Shown: positions 11,291-21,290 of the stretch, in pieces | How positions within the stretch are numbered: position 1 is the first letter of the stretch | Layout of the letters: the number at the start of each line of letters is the position of its first letter | Source of the DNA: Hermatobates lingyangjiaoensis | Lineage: Eukaryota; Arthropoda; Insecta; Hemiptera; Hermatobatidae | Assembly: GCA_026182355.1 (NCBI GenBank) | Contig: JAPFBL010000049.1 | Coordinates: forward strand, 3,865,001 to 3,929,000 | Reading direction: 5' to 3' | DNA length: 64,000 bases | The notes under the pieces: generated by a model | The model's input: the letters and a program-made list of their open reading frames with translations, nothing else | What the model was told of the DNA's origin: nothing | Databases searched by the model: none | Translations under genes and position numbers: made by a program

Positions 11291-12681
11291 AACAAAAATT
11301 TATGTTCATTGGCAGTGATTCTGTACATGCAAAAATATTATTCTTCTTATATCTCATGTAAGTCAATAAATTATTTAATTTTTTTCATTGCAAACATTAA
11401 TTTTATTTCAGTGGATTCACTAAAAAAATTTCTAAGTCAATATAAACAATGTTTGTAATTAAATATCCATAAATTCGACAAGTTTAGCAGATGATCCGTT
11501 AGTCTAGGATAAACAATCAGTTTTTATAGCTCTTTTGCTCTTTACTGTAATTGAAATTACGTGAATTTTTTTTTATGAATTGTTAATTTTTTTGCAAATT
11601 TTCGTAGTTTTTAATGAGCCGTTTAACGTCATAAAACCATTTTCTGAAAATAGACAATGTACTCTAACAGTCCTTGGGTGAATGTAATTTGAAAAAAAAT
11701 TATCTCAGCTCATTCTCTACATAAAGTTCTATTTCTAGGTATTTTTTACAGTTTATTGAGAAAAAATGTTTCAAGACTCTAGAATTAGTAGTTTATGAGA
11801 AAAAAAAAAATGTCTAAAAACAGGTTTTTGGCAAAAAAAAATGTCTTTCCCGTCATCCATAAATGCTCCCAAACTATAGGAGTTGAACTTTCCAGAGCGG
11901 TAATTAGTTGTACCCCTGCAGGAGGTAAAGATTGTCTCGAACGAGTTGAAAAAACTTAACAAAAACTTGAGAGCAATTTGGCTGGTATAGTGTTGAGAGT
12001 TGTTGAAAGTTCAACAAGAATATTTGTTTAAGATACAGAGCATATAACTAGAAATTTAAGATGCAACAGTGAACAATTATGTTAATTATGTTATTTAATT
12101 ATGTTAACAAAATCAAATAACAATTTAATAAATATGGCCTTCTATTAATTTGGCACAATGAATTTCAATATTTATTTGAAAGTAGCTTATGAAAATTAAC
12201 GAATAATTAAGAATCTAAATAACCTTTAAACCTCAGTAAAAAAAATTTAACTTGATATTTACAAATTAATATCAATATTTCTATTGTTATTTAAATGTAT
12301 AAATGCTGTAAGAATGCGAGTAGATACTCATTACTATAGTAAGGTATGTCTTATGAGAGGGAAGAAGAGACTACGTCTCACTTTCTCATGATTCAGAGAA
12401 GATAAAACATGTTAAGAGAATTTTATTTTGTTGTTTTAGAGGAATAAATCATCGGAAATCAAGTAGGAAGTTGGTTCAAAGTGAATCTGTGAGGGTAATT
12501 CCCAGTTAGTTTGTGCCATAAAGGACCATAAGGGGCTTGTTAGAGCCGTTCTACTCTGAGAACTCCTATCTAACTTAATTTAAATCTTACAATTTACAGT
12601 TAAATATTTCCTCTTAAATATGTAATTATACTTTTAGTTTAAGTCATTTTCATATAACATATATATATATATATATTGTTA

Positions 12682-12695
12682 TTTATGTACTTACA
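12682..12695. repeat. Target-site duplication, left copy (14 bp)
   Basis: TTTATGTACTTACA is repeated exactly at 13397-13410 and flanks the palindromic Penelope-like insertion. On the minus strand it carries GTAAGTACATAAA, a copy of the CIMAP1-like splice donor. Confidence 0.9.
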
Positions 12696-12733
12696 ATGAT
12701 CAAACCACAATAAGAAATGGGAAAACAAGACTA

Positions 12734-12768
12734 AGATCTTTCAACCGTAACAAGCGGTCTTCGTCAGA
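12734..12768 (-). ncRNA. Candidate hammerhead ribozyme core (left arm)
   Basis: Minus strand: CTGACGA (12767-12761), a stem-loop of ACCG / CTTGTTA / CGGT, then GAAA (12742-12739) followed by GATCT. CTGANGA-stem-GAAA is the hammerhead catalytic core. The self-complementary AGATCT after GAA has no loop, so stem III could form only between two copies. Penelope-like pLTRs are known to carry hammerhead motifs. Activity is inferred. Confidence 0.55.
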
Positions 12769-13291
12769 GTCAAAAACCCAACTGAACACTAGATGCAGAA
12801 AACATCTGGTGAGGAGTTGAGAAGAGTGGGAGGGAAGAGTGGTATTTTAAAAGGGTGAAAGCACAGGAAAGGACTAATGTCCAGAAAGGGATGTTTGGGG
12901 AAACAAAGGAGTACAGTAAGAAAAAGTAAAAAACTATCCACTAGCTGTCAACCCTCTTTGAAGAGGCTATTGCCCTCGTGACGAAAGTATCAAGTTTGAA
13001 GAGACCGTTAGTAATGTTTATAACATTATTACATTATTACACGTTTAGTAACGGTCTCTTCAAACTTGATACTTTCGTCACGAGGGCAATAGCCTCTTCA
13101 AAGAGGGTTGACAGCTAGTGGATAGTTTTTTACTTTTTCTTACTGTACTCCTTTGTTTCCCCAAACATCGCTTTCTGGACATTAGTCCTTTCCTGTGCTT
13201 TCACCCTTTTAAAATACCACTCTTCCCTCCCACTCTTCTCAACTCCTCACCAGATGTTTTCTGCATCTAGTGTTCAGTTGGGTTTTTGACT

Positions 13292-13327
13292 CTGACGAAG
13301 ACCGCTTGTTACGGTTGAAAGATCTTA
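13292..13327 (+). ncRNA. Candidate hammerhead ribozyme core (right arm)
   Basis: The same core as in the left arm, on the plus strand: CTGACGA at 13292-13298, stem II ACCG..CGGT, GAAA at 13317-13320, then AGATCT and the expected unpaired base. Two facing copies in one transcript could supply a dimeric stem III. Confidence 0.55.
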
Positions 13328-13396
13328 GTCTTGTTTTCCCATTTCTTATTGTGGTTTGATCATTGATTGTTGTTTCACGTGTTTATGTGAAATCTT

Positions 13397-13410
13397 TTTA
13401 TGTACTTACA
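13397..13410. repeat. Target-site duplication, right copy overlapping splice donor
   Basis: TTTATGTACTTACA. Its last base is the final exon base, and the rest on the minus strand reads GTAAGTACATAAA, the functional 5' splice site of the exon ending at 13410. The insertion therefore duplicated the donor. Confidence 0.9.
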
Positions 13411-13643
13411 TGGAACTTCCTTCCGGAGGGCTATTGATTCACGAACCATTTTGGGACCTTTATTTTTTACCAGTCCAAATCGTGTCATACCTGCGACGTT
13501 GTAGTCCATAGGACTTGGAGTATTTACATTGATCTTTCCTTCATAGTGTACGGTTCCAAATGTGTATGCAGGAGGTCTCTTTAATGTTATATGAGTATTT
13601 AAACCAATAGTTCCTGGAGTTTCATAGTCTCCTGGGCCTGGAG
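13410..13643 (-). CDS. ODF3/CIMAP1-like internal exon (STPGR repeats)
   Basis: The most upstream visible exon. With the preceding split codon it reads PGPGDYETPGTIGLNTHI, then KRPPAYTFGTVHYEGK, then TPSPMDYNVAG and a basic C-terminal part. PGPGDY and PSPMDY are STPGR starts and PAYTFG is the typical repeat end. The acceptor is AACCAG (AG at 13645-13644), phase 1. The donor is CAT|GTAAGTAC (GT at 13409-13408), phase 1. The donor lies inside a mobile-element target duplication. Earlier exons encoding the N-terminal repeats are not found between here and SEPSECS, so they are either small, diverged or far upstream. The three exons give about 229 residues; complete ODF3 proteins are about 250. Confidence 0.9.
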
Positions 13644-13649
13644 CTGGTT

Positions 13650-14700
13650 AAAAAATTCAATGAACAACATTTATTGTTAATATTAAAATATTAAGTATAA
13701 AATTGTAGGTGACTTGTATAGAGAATTTAGGATTAATGTTTCCAAAAATTATGAGACGCTATACTCAACCATGCTATACTTTATCGTATAACGAAAGTCA
13801 CTGGTAATCAATTGAATTATTCAATATATTCCAGAATTTATTCATTTTATATTTAATTTAAATTTTCTATATTTTTCCAAAGATAAATAAAATTTAATGT
13901 TACTATAAACTGCCTTCTTACCACATATTATCTCTGGTGGAGTCACCCGACCGGTTTCGCAAAGGCTGCATCATCAATGGGACTAAAGTTCATTATAAAA
14001 GTCAAGGATATAATTATCTATGAAAATCAAAAGTGCCAACCCATGCCTAAATTTTTTTTTTTTTTTATTATTTTTTAATCTGTTTTTATTCTTTTACAAT
14101 TGAAGTAATCTTTGTCGAGTGCGTCCTGTTGTCTTTCAGTTTTTTATTGGTTTGAATATTATATCCGTTGGGTGATTGTTTATTAGGTTATCAGTGTTTC
14201 TGTGTTTATATATTTCCATTAATTCGATTACATTCAATCTCTTACCTTTTTTGCTTTTGTAATTTACATACAAACTTTTGTTTGCATTTACTACCTGTAA
14301 CTTTATGGTTACTCCACTCCCACCTGAGCTTTACAAATGTTGCAACTTGCCCTATAATACTCAATGATGTATGCTATTAACTATTAATTATATATTGTTA
14401 CACACGTGTAACAGGAATGAATAACTTTTCTATATTGGGATCATTCCAATCATAATCTACCTAGTACATGTAAGCCAATCTATTAATGTTTGGTTATACT
14501 CGTACTACATTTTAGAACATTTTGCCTCTCATAGAGGCACTTTCAGTTTCCAACAGTCTCTGTTGACTACAGATGGCCTCCTTCTTCATAAAAAAAATGT
14601 AAAAGAGTGAAGATTAATAACTTTTCTATACTGGATATAGAGCAGGTGGTCATTTTTATCGTTATCTCGAGAATGAAGTGTTTTTGCAGTTTATTAAGGA
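13650..14700. other. AT-rich stretch upstream of visible CIMAP1-like exons
   Basis: No exon with an STPGR signature was found here on the minus strand. A 70-codon plus frame at 14168-14380 is hydrophobic low-complexity translation with no family match. Around 14470-14620 a moderately GC-rich segment is unassigned. Confidence 0.4.
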
Positions 14701-15025
14701 CTAGCAAACGTACCCGTCTTTGACGGAATCAAAAATTCTATTATACTTGGTATTCCAAAATATCAATTATAGTATTATACTAATACTACAATTAGAAGTT
14801 ATAGAATAGTAGAAAATACCATTATTAGTACAGTGCTAAACAAATGCCTCTGTATACAAAGATTAGATTTTAAGTTAGACATGCACAAATCTACAATGTT
14901 TCAGCTTTATATGTCTTATGGTGGCAATATTTTGTGGGCAAAGCGACAGACAGAAATTATTCTAAGGGTACATGTGGCTACTCTGAAGTATGAAACGTAA
15001 AGAAAACTTGAAATGAGTTAGTTCT
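14701..15025 (-). mobile_element. Internally deleted Helitron copy
   Basis: In minus orientation it ends at 14701 with CTAG followed by T outside, and a CCGTC-AAA-GACGG hairpin (14714-14726 on plus) lies about 10 bases inside the end, as in Helitrons. The end matches the Helitron beginning near 15427. After about 155 bases it jumps to sequence matching the 5' part of that element (compare 14880-15020 with 16540-16745). Its own 5' terminus is missing. Confidence 0.75.
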
Positions 15026-15029
15026 AATT

Positions 15030-15425
15030 AACGTGCTCCCAGTCAACAGCCAGCACGCAAGCCAAGCTACTCTGGTTCCATACCTTACTTTATTACCAGT
15101 GTTTATATTACGCAAATATTAAATTAAAAAAAATGTTTTTGTTGTATTTATTTATAATACATTTGCACTACTGTCATCGGCGAGCAAGCAAGCTACTGGC
15201 TACCCTAGCTCGATTCCTTTACTTTATTACCATTTTTTATATTATCCACATTTTAAATTCAAAAAAATATTTGTTTGTTACATTTATTTATAATAATACA
15301 TTTGCACTACTGTCATCGGCGATCACGCAAGCCACTGGGCTACTCTGGTCTCATACCTTACATTATTACCAGTGTATTTATTAAGCAAATATTAAATTAA
15401 AAAAAAGTTTACAGTTATATATAAT
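15030..15425. repeat. Tandem repeat, about 165 bp, 2-3 copies
   Basis: Units share 'tttataat', 'acatttgcactactgtcat', CGGCGA, CAAGC, 'ctactctgg' or 'ctaccctag', 'cttactttattacca' and 'attaaattaaaaaaaa'. Clear units start near 15165 and 15303, with a partial one from about 15040. The array sits between two Helitron 3' ends. Confidence 0.75.
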
Positions 15426-15426
15426 A

Positions 15427-16780
15427 CATAGCAAACGTACCCGTCTTTGACGGAATCAGAAGTTCCGTCATTTTTGGTATTCCAAAATGTCATTAGAAAT
15501 TATAGAACAGTAGAAATACCATTATTACTAAAGTGTTAAACAAATGCCTCTAAATACACTACATTAGCTGTCTGTCCTTTAGGTTCATGGTAGAAGAAAG
15601 AGTTGAAACCTCTGACCCTTTAGCAAGTAAACAACAGTTGACCATGTGAGAAAAACTTGGTTTCGCTACCTTCTATTCCTGCGTTAGATGAAGTCTCCCT
15701 TTGCGACTTAGTTAACGTCATTGCGAAATAGACTCTGACCGGACATTGCAATCATTTCAACGTAAACAGACAGTGGCTCGGGATCAATGGCATGTGTGGT
15801 ATACACACAGACTCCCCAATACCACATCCAGTCATTATGTCCGCCTCTATGGCATATCTGTGTAGAGCACGAACTCAGAGTCGTGTCCCGTTACACAGTT
15901 TTGGGGCACTCATGCTTCGTAACATGAAATTTGTTACTGCTACTAAATTGCAGCATGATTGGTTCTCCTACTTTAAGTTTTTACTCATGAGCAGGCAGTC
16001 CAGGAGAAATAAATTCAGAGTCAAGAAATTCAATTAGATAATGAACTGCTTCTTCATCAGTAATCCAATCTCTTTACTAACTTGTAAGTTCTTTCCTCGG
16101 TATGATATAGCGTAAGAACTTGTTTGTTGATTTTTCCTGCCTGTTCGTATTAAGAGTTGAGAATTGCTCGTTTACAAACTATTTATTCGTAATAGATAGT
16201 ACATCCTCAACTCTGGGAAACACCTTTTCAAAGATGTCAAATACGCAATATATTCATATGCTCCAATGAAATTAAAATCAACAATACCTACTTGCTTCAC
16301 CTGTGTATTTTCAAAACAAACTTGTCTGTGAAGTTAGGAAAATACGCTTAAAGCCCTATAACTTCGTTTCTGTACTTAATTATGAATCTATTTAGAGCCC
16401 ATATTTTAAGTTAGGCATACACAAATCCAGTATCAAAGTTTCAGCTCGCCATGTCTTATGGTGGCTGAGTTTACTTGTGACAAACGTTTTTGCTTTAAAA
16501 GTCCATAACTTCACTTCTACGTTGAATTTCCAAATAATTCAGAGCCTATATTTTAAGTTAGACCTACCCAAATCTACTGTAAAAGTTTCAGCTTTATATG
16601 TCTTATAGTAGCTGAGTTTACTTGTGACAAAGTTTTGCGGACAAACAGACAAACCGACAAACCGACAGAAATTTTTCCAAGGGTGGATTCGGTTTCTCCA
16701 ATGTATGAAACGTAAAGAAAACTTGAATTGAGTCAGTTCTAAGCAATGTACAGACAAAATCATTATTTTATTTATATAGA
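15427..16780 (-). mobile_element. Helitron with Pif1-helicase remnant, minus copy
   Basis: In minus orientation the 5' end is TCTATATAAATAAAAT beginning at 16780, preceded by A. The 3' end near 15428 has the CCGTC-AAA-GACGG hairpin (plus 15441-15453), though the terminal CTAG is altered to (C)TA next to the tandem repeat. Translation of about 16040-15600 shows the C-terminal helicase motifs of the Helitron Rep-helicase: the APIML/LMLRN region and FSHGQL (compare CFSHGQLYVACSRV), with breaks. The Rep domain and most of the helicase are absent, so it cannot move by itself. It is a near twin of 59538-60906, inverted. Confidence 0.85.
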
Positions 16781-16784
16781 TAGC

Positions 16785-17269
16785 ACAATACCGATGGATG
16801 TTCTACAATTGGTCAACTTTTCAGGTTTAGTCTTCAACCAAAAGTGACTTCAAATATTTCTATGTGATTGGGAGTTCTATCTTAGTATTTTTATGAAAAG
16901 ATCTTTGAGAACTACTTTCTTTGCTCTTGAAAGCGGCATAAGGACTGTTTTACAGATTTTATTTCCAAACCTTTCTCGTATACCGATCTTTAAACAGTAC
17001 GCTGCATGAGTTTATAGACGATACCGTCAAGAGGTTGTCTGATAACAACAAGGTCATTGCATGGATCTTACTTATCAAAATCATGATTATTTATAATATC
17101 CAGCTGATCATTCACAGCTAAGGACCACCATAACGAGAGCACACGTGCTAAGTACAACCGTTTGTGACTACTATTTCGTTTGTAGTATATTTATGCCCAC
17201 ACTAATTATTCTTTACGTTAGCATTGTATAAATCCATTCAGAGCTTTTGTCAGTAAACAATCAATTCCG
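16785..17269. other. Unassigned mixed-composition stretch
   Basis: More GC than the surroundings. I found no open frame of note, no terminal repeats and no match to other parts of the window. Confidence 0.35.
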
Positions 17270-17535
17270 AACTTTTCGCGCCCTATGTAGATGTAAAAGT
17301 TTAAGAGACAAAAAATGTTGTCTAAAATCACATTTTACCCAAAAAGTGACTTTCTGATGATGCAATATTACTCATAAACAATAGGTCATCTACGTTATAA
17401 CGGGCTATAGAGCCCGTTTTTTGGTAAAATATAAACTTGATCCATGAAACGGTGTAGCCTGTAGTGTGGCCACGCTTTTGTATACACAATCACCCTCACA
17501 CATGGTCAGACACCACCGTTAAAACATCAAAAAAG
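17270..17535 (+). repeat. Dispersed repeat R3, copy 1
   Basis: Landmarks: 'gatgcaatattactcataa', GGCTATAGAGCCCGTTTTTT, 'taaaatataaacttgatcc', GTGTAGCCTGTAGTG, then 'acacaatcaccctcaca'. A related copy is at 19700-19860 ('taaaatattaatttgatcc' and further), and a third, more diverged, at 36295-36415 ('gaggcaatattactcaaaa'). Confidence 0.55.
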
Positions 17536-17627
17536 TAAATATAACTGAAATATAATTTGCAACTTACTTGTATCTAGGCAAAGTGCAGGTGTTTTTTTCA
17601 TCTTAAAATGGTTAAACAGGATCCTTA

Positions 17628-17713
17628 ATTTCTCTTAAATTTTCAATTTGTTCTAAAAACGTCGTAATTTTTCCCTTAAATTTTCAATTTGTTCTAAAAA
17701 CGTAATTTTTCCC
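17628..17713. repeat. Tandem duplication of about 42 bp
   Basis: 'ttaaattttcaatttgttct' followed by AAAAACGT occurs twice in a row, each ending in a 'gtaatttttccc' segment. It is a simple local duplication. Confidence 0.85.
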
Positions 17714-17939
17714 ACCATAAGATGAACGGCAAAGTAGAATTCAATGTCATGACAACTAGATATATTATTTTTCATAAATACTACAGTGGTTCTTTAGGTG
17801 TTTTATTTATTAATATTAGGCAACAAAACTTCAATAATTAAAATAATTTCAATAATTAGGCAATAATTAAAATATTAAATGACTAAGTGACAAATTAAAT
17901 GCTAAAATTATTAATTTAATTATTAGTTAAAATTACTAT

Positions 17940-18590
17940 GAGAAAAATCTGGAGTGGCCTACATTCAACTTTACTATTTGTAAATATAATATTAAACTTT
18001 TCGGGTATATAATCTCCCATTTAAAAAATATAAATGTCTATATGGGAGATGTTTATTTTTGTTTCATTCATGGAGACCGTACAGATACTGATTAAACAAG
18101 TTACCAATATACACGCTTATTTTTGTATATCAGACGACTAATGGCATTCTTGGTATAAAACTTTTGTAAAGTCAAAGAAAAAAAACATGTTACGAAATAA
18201 TCTTTTACAGGAGAAACACAGCTTTTGTTCCCATAGGCAGTGAATCTACTACATGGCCATCTGTAGCATTACATGGCCAGTGGATCAGTTGTATTCGATT
18301 TCTTTTGTCTGACCTCCTTCTACATTGAATATTTGAACCAAAGTTTTCCCTTTAAGACTTCAAAATATTCCTATTTGGTCTGAAAAATATCAGAAACATG
18401 TAAGAAAAAATGTCACTGTCATCGTATCACCAAATAATCAGCTTAAAATTATTGTCCGTTTTGTAATATAGAACGAAAGAGCATATTCCTCTTAATTCAA
18501 TGTTATCTAAAGATAATGTGATTGATAAACATAAGACAATCTACTTTTAATAATAAGTTTTGTTCAAGGGTGTATTTAATTGGCGTTGAC
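17940..18590 (-). repeat. Dispersed repeat R1, long minus copy
   Basis: The reverse complement runs in order through the R1 landmarks: 'acacccttgaacaaaact', 'tttatcaatcacattatc', 'gaatattttgaagtcttaaa', 'aatgtagaaggaggtcag', a GGAACAAAAGC block and the terminal 'gttgaatgtaggccac'. It is collinear with 50510-51180, which shows that the family unit is at least about 650 bp. Confidence 0.8.
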
Positions 18591-18849
18591 TTTTTATATG
18601 TAAGAATTTTATTCTTCTAAAATCTCATTTTATGTCGTTAACTCATTTCAAATTTCTTCATTAAACCTCTAAACATCAATTTAAATTTAAATTAAAATTT
18701 TTCAGTCAATTTACATAAAAAGTTTTTAAGAAAATTTAAACAATGTAAATAAATGTAAACAAATCCGAGGAGTATATCCAGTAGTCCTGGACGGGGGTCA
18801 GCAACCTTAATAACCTTGAAAAGGCATGGGAAAGAAGGAGTAATAAGGG

Positions 18850-19200
18850 CAGGGCGGTAGGTTTGCAGCAATGGCCGACAGACAAGATGCCAGCCGCTAG
18901 ACGGTAATGGCCGGCCGGTAGGAATGACGCTAGGCAGTAATGGCCGGCCGGTAGCTATGGCGGTAGGCAGAATGGCCGGCCGGTAGCTATGGCGCTGGGC
19001 AGTAATGGCCGGCCGGTAGCTATGGCGGTAGGCAGAATGGCCGGCCGGTAGCTATGGCGCTGGGCAGTAATGGCCGGCCGGTAGCAATGGCGCTAGGCAG
19101 TAATGGCCGGCCGGTAGCTATGGCGGTAGGCAGAATGGCCGGCCGGTAGCTATGGCGCTGGGCAGTAATGGCCGGCCGGTAGCTAGGCAGCAATGACCGA
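18850..19200. repeat. GC-rich minisatellite with GGCCGGCC cores
   Basis: About nine full units, each starting TGGCCGGCCGGTAG and alternating between a 32-base form (ending GGTAGGCAGAA) and a 33-base form (ending GCTGGGCAGTAA), so there is a higher-order period of about 65 bases. Degenerate units flank it (18855-18910 and 19175-19200). It is rich in CpG and sharply out of keeping with the AT-rich surroundings. Function unknown. Confidence 0.95.
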
Positions 19201-19384
19201 TTACCTATCTACAAATCATTCTGTTCCTTCGTTGTCATACAAGCTTATTAAGGAGTTTTTGGATCCAATGGTGGACAGTGGTATATAAGTATTAGTGGTA
19301 TATTAGGTGATGCCATGTCTGGTCGGTAAGTCCGAAACATGTACAACTTGAATCTTCAATAATGTGGAACCTTTTATTTTTACT

Positions 19385-19684
19385 TTAGTGCGTATATTCG
19401 CTCTCCTCAACTTTTCGCTGCAGTTTCGAAGTGACTCGCTTTCGTTCTTCTTGATTTAGGTATTTTTCAGTGAATGCTAAATGCTTGGTTTGGAAATGTC
19501 TTTTAAGGTAATATTGTTTGTTTTTAGACAATGTTTCGCCACATATCAAGCACACAGGTAAGCCAACGTCTTTGATGGTGAAGAGAAATGAATCAGTCCA
19601 CGCAGGATTAAACTCTCCGTTTTCTTCTGAAACTCTTCTTTTTAGGGATTTTTTCATGGTTAGTTCAGGGGTCACACACTCCAA
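19385..19684 (-). CDS. hAT-type transposon N-terminal zinc-finger ORF (GTF2IRD2/EPM2AIP1-like)
   Basis: A 99-codon open frame with K(K/R)SLKRRVSEENGEFNPAW, then DVGLPVCLICGETLSKNKQY, then LKRHFQTKH. This is the N-terminal zinc-finger region (CxxC...H...H, as in VCLICGE..LKRHFQTKH) seen in hAT-derived proteins such as GTF2IRD2, EPM2AIP1 and ZBED-like transposases. The bait-like line that normally follows (...ekYkn...R..k...L...L) is present as FTEKYLNQEERKRVTSKLQ. The rest of the transposase (dimerisation and RNase H-like DDE parts) is not found downstream on the minus strand, where the GC-rich minisatellite follows instead. It is a truncated copy whose first exon-sized piece happens to be intact. 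Repeats R3 and R2 lie immediately upstream. Confidence 0.8.
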   Translation of the reverse strand: MECVTPELTMKKSLKRRVSEENGEFNPAWTDSFLFTIKDVGLPVCLICGETLSKNKQYYLKRHFQTKHLAFTEKYLNQEERKRVTSKLQRKVEESEYTH

Positions 19685-19689
19685 AAGCA

Positions 19690-20070
19690 GCCAAAAATAA
19701 ATGAGAAGGCATATCTCCTATAGTGTAGAGCAGAGTTACACTATGAGGCCCATTTTTGTGTAAAATATTAATTTGATCCATCAAAGATTGTGGACCGTAG
19801 CGTCTACACAAACTTTTAGATACACGCGCACTCACCCATCCACATATTATATATATACGCAAACACACACACGCAGACATAACCGAAAAAACATCATAAA
19901 AGAACTTTGGAGACCTCGAAACATGTAATTCCGTCAAAATATCGTGATCGAATGTTTTCACGATCTTTATACTTCACTTATAGTAAAGTAATAATGACAT
20001 TCAGAAAGAAAAAATCGATATTATTGAAGGTCATAATTTTTAATAGAGTAAAATTTACCTTGCAAATTTT
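19690..20070 (+). repeat. Dispersed repeats R3 and R2, adjacent copies
   Basis: 19700-19860 matches R3 at 17395-17520. 19895-20000 matches R2 at 9110-9215 ('gacctcgaaacatgta', TCCGT, AAATATCG). Their order next to the hAT-type ORF suggests that R2 and R3 could be parts of one larger DNA transposon, but I cannot show ends. Confidence 0.5.
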
Positions 20071-20639
20071 TTTAATGCAGTAGTAATCAACATTTTTTTG
20101 TAATAAAACAACTCGTGATGTTAAACGAAATGCTAAAAGTACAGTATCACTAGAGATCAAATGCATATAATTAGGGAATATATAAATTAGCAACCAAAAA
20201 AATAATTATGATATAATTTAGACCAGCATAAAAAATGAGCCTACCTTAGAAAAGTGCCACTAATAACAGGGCAATCGAATGTTACCATTATCGCTCGCCC
20301 TTCATATTTCCCGCCTCGTAGTAACAAGGTTTCATGCACTTGTTGACCTTGTTCCCATACCTGTTGAGGTACTAGCAGATAGAGAATCTCTGGTAGCTAG
20401 ACTATGATCGAGTTGGTGCTGAGAGACTGCAACCGGGCTAGTTACACCTGTTATGTCATCTCCATAGTTTATGGCTAGTCCAGTGAGTTCTGCACTTGCT
20501 TCGCCAGTATCTCTACCTGGTTCGTTAAGTTCTAGTAATATTAATGGAGTAAGAGTTTACTGGTTACTGGTTACTTTCGGCTGTAGAGGTGTTCAGAAGT
20601 TCGCGTGATGATACTGAAATCTGTTAGCTGTTCCAGAGT

Positions 20640-21290
20640 AGCATTTAACAGTTCGACCAGGCCCAAACTGTTCGATGATTCATATGGGACGCGAGGGCCT
20701 GCGACGTCTTGAAGGTGAGGTAAAATAGCTTTCTGTCGGCCAGTTCTTCGTAACTCAGGAACTGTTTCAACTTTTTACCTCGTGCTCTGACAGACGCTTG
20801 ATGAGTTATGACTTTAATTTCTCGTACTTCCTTTTTTTGACTAGGTTAAGAATGTTGTCTTCACATCATCGATATACTGCAGCTCGAAGTTCGTAACAGT
20901 GTAATGATACTTGGTCTCATACCTGTCACTTTCGTTAATGCCACTTAGCCCTCACTCTGCTTGATGGTAACAGAATTCTCTGAATAAAAAACAGCTGGCA
21001 TCTGTACAGCTCCTCCATGGTGTTCTGTACGGGGAGTAATAGAATTTTCTCTCACCTGACTGTGGCGGTAGATCGAAAGTTTGTTTTTGCTTGTCACCCA
21101 ATTCTACGAATTGATCCCATCTGCTAACTATTGATGCTGTAAACTGTAATGCATCACCAATGTAGGTTGTAACCAGGTGTTGCTAGTGTAAATATTTTGG
21201 CGAAGGTTTAAGAACTGTTCCTCCACAATTTCTTGTAAAAAGCTCTGATACCAAAATACTTCCTCAGCGGAGTTACACACTGAAAAATAT
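20640..21290 (-). mobile_element. LTR-retrotransposon gag remnant
   Basis: Minus-strand pieces follow the order of arthropod/mollusc Ty3/gypsy-type gag: LSGI, then KYHYTVTNFELQYIDDV (compare KFYHVISQLD..YA.EV.D), then segments resembling KYE.LK..LI.RLS and L..EELGDRK, then AGPRVPYE. Upstream, the TYIGDALQFTASIVSRWDQF frame is of unknown nature. Frames change often and stops are frequent. A dead fragment without visible LTRs. Confidence 0.6.

Larger units (their letters stand above)
12696..13396 (-). mobile_element. Palindromic Penelope-like terminal element
   Basis: A near-perfect inverted repeat with arms at about 12697-13018 and 13044-13368 around a short AT-rich centre ('acattattacattattac'). 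Both arms carry the same segment: a stop-strewn tail, CTGACGA, a stem, GAAAGATCTTAGTC, then the shared end next to 'tgatcaaaccacaat'. The right end alone has about 28 extra bases, including TTTCAC..GTGAAA in inverted form. This matches pseudo-LTRs (pLTRs) of Penelope-like elements placed head to head, with no protein-coding part left. Relatives are at 28913-29046 and 54677-55715. Exact 14-bp target duplications flank it. It inserted at the exon-intron boundary of the CIMAP1-like exon at 13410. Confidence 0.88.

Noticed and set aside
15792..16037. 81-codon plus-strand frame
   Set aside because: It is antisense to the helicase remnant of the minus-strand Helitron, where the recognisable motifs lie.
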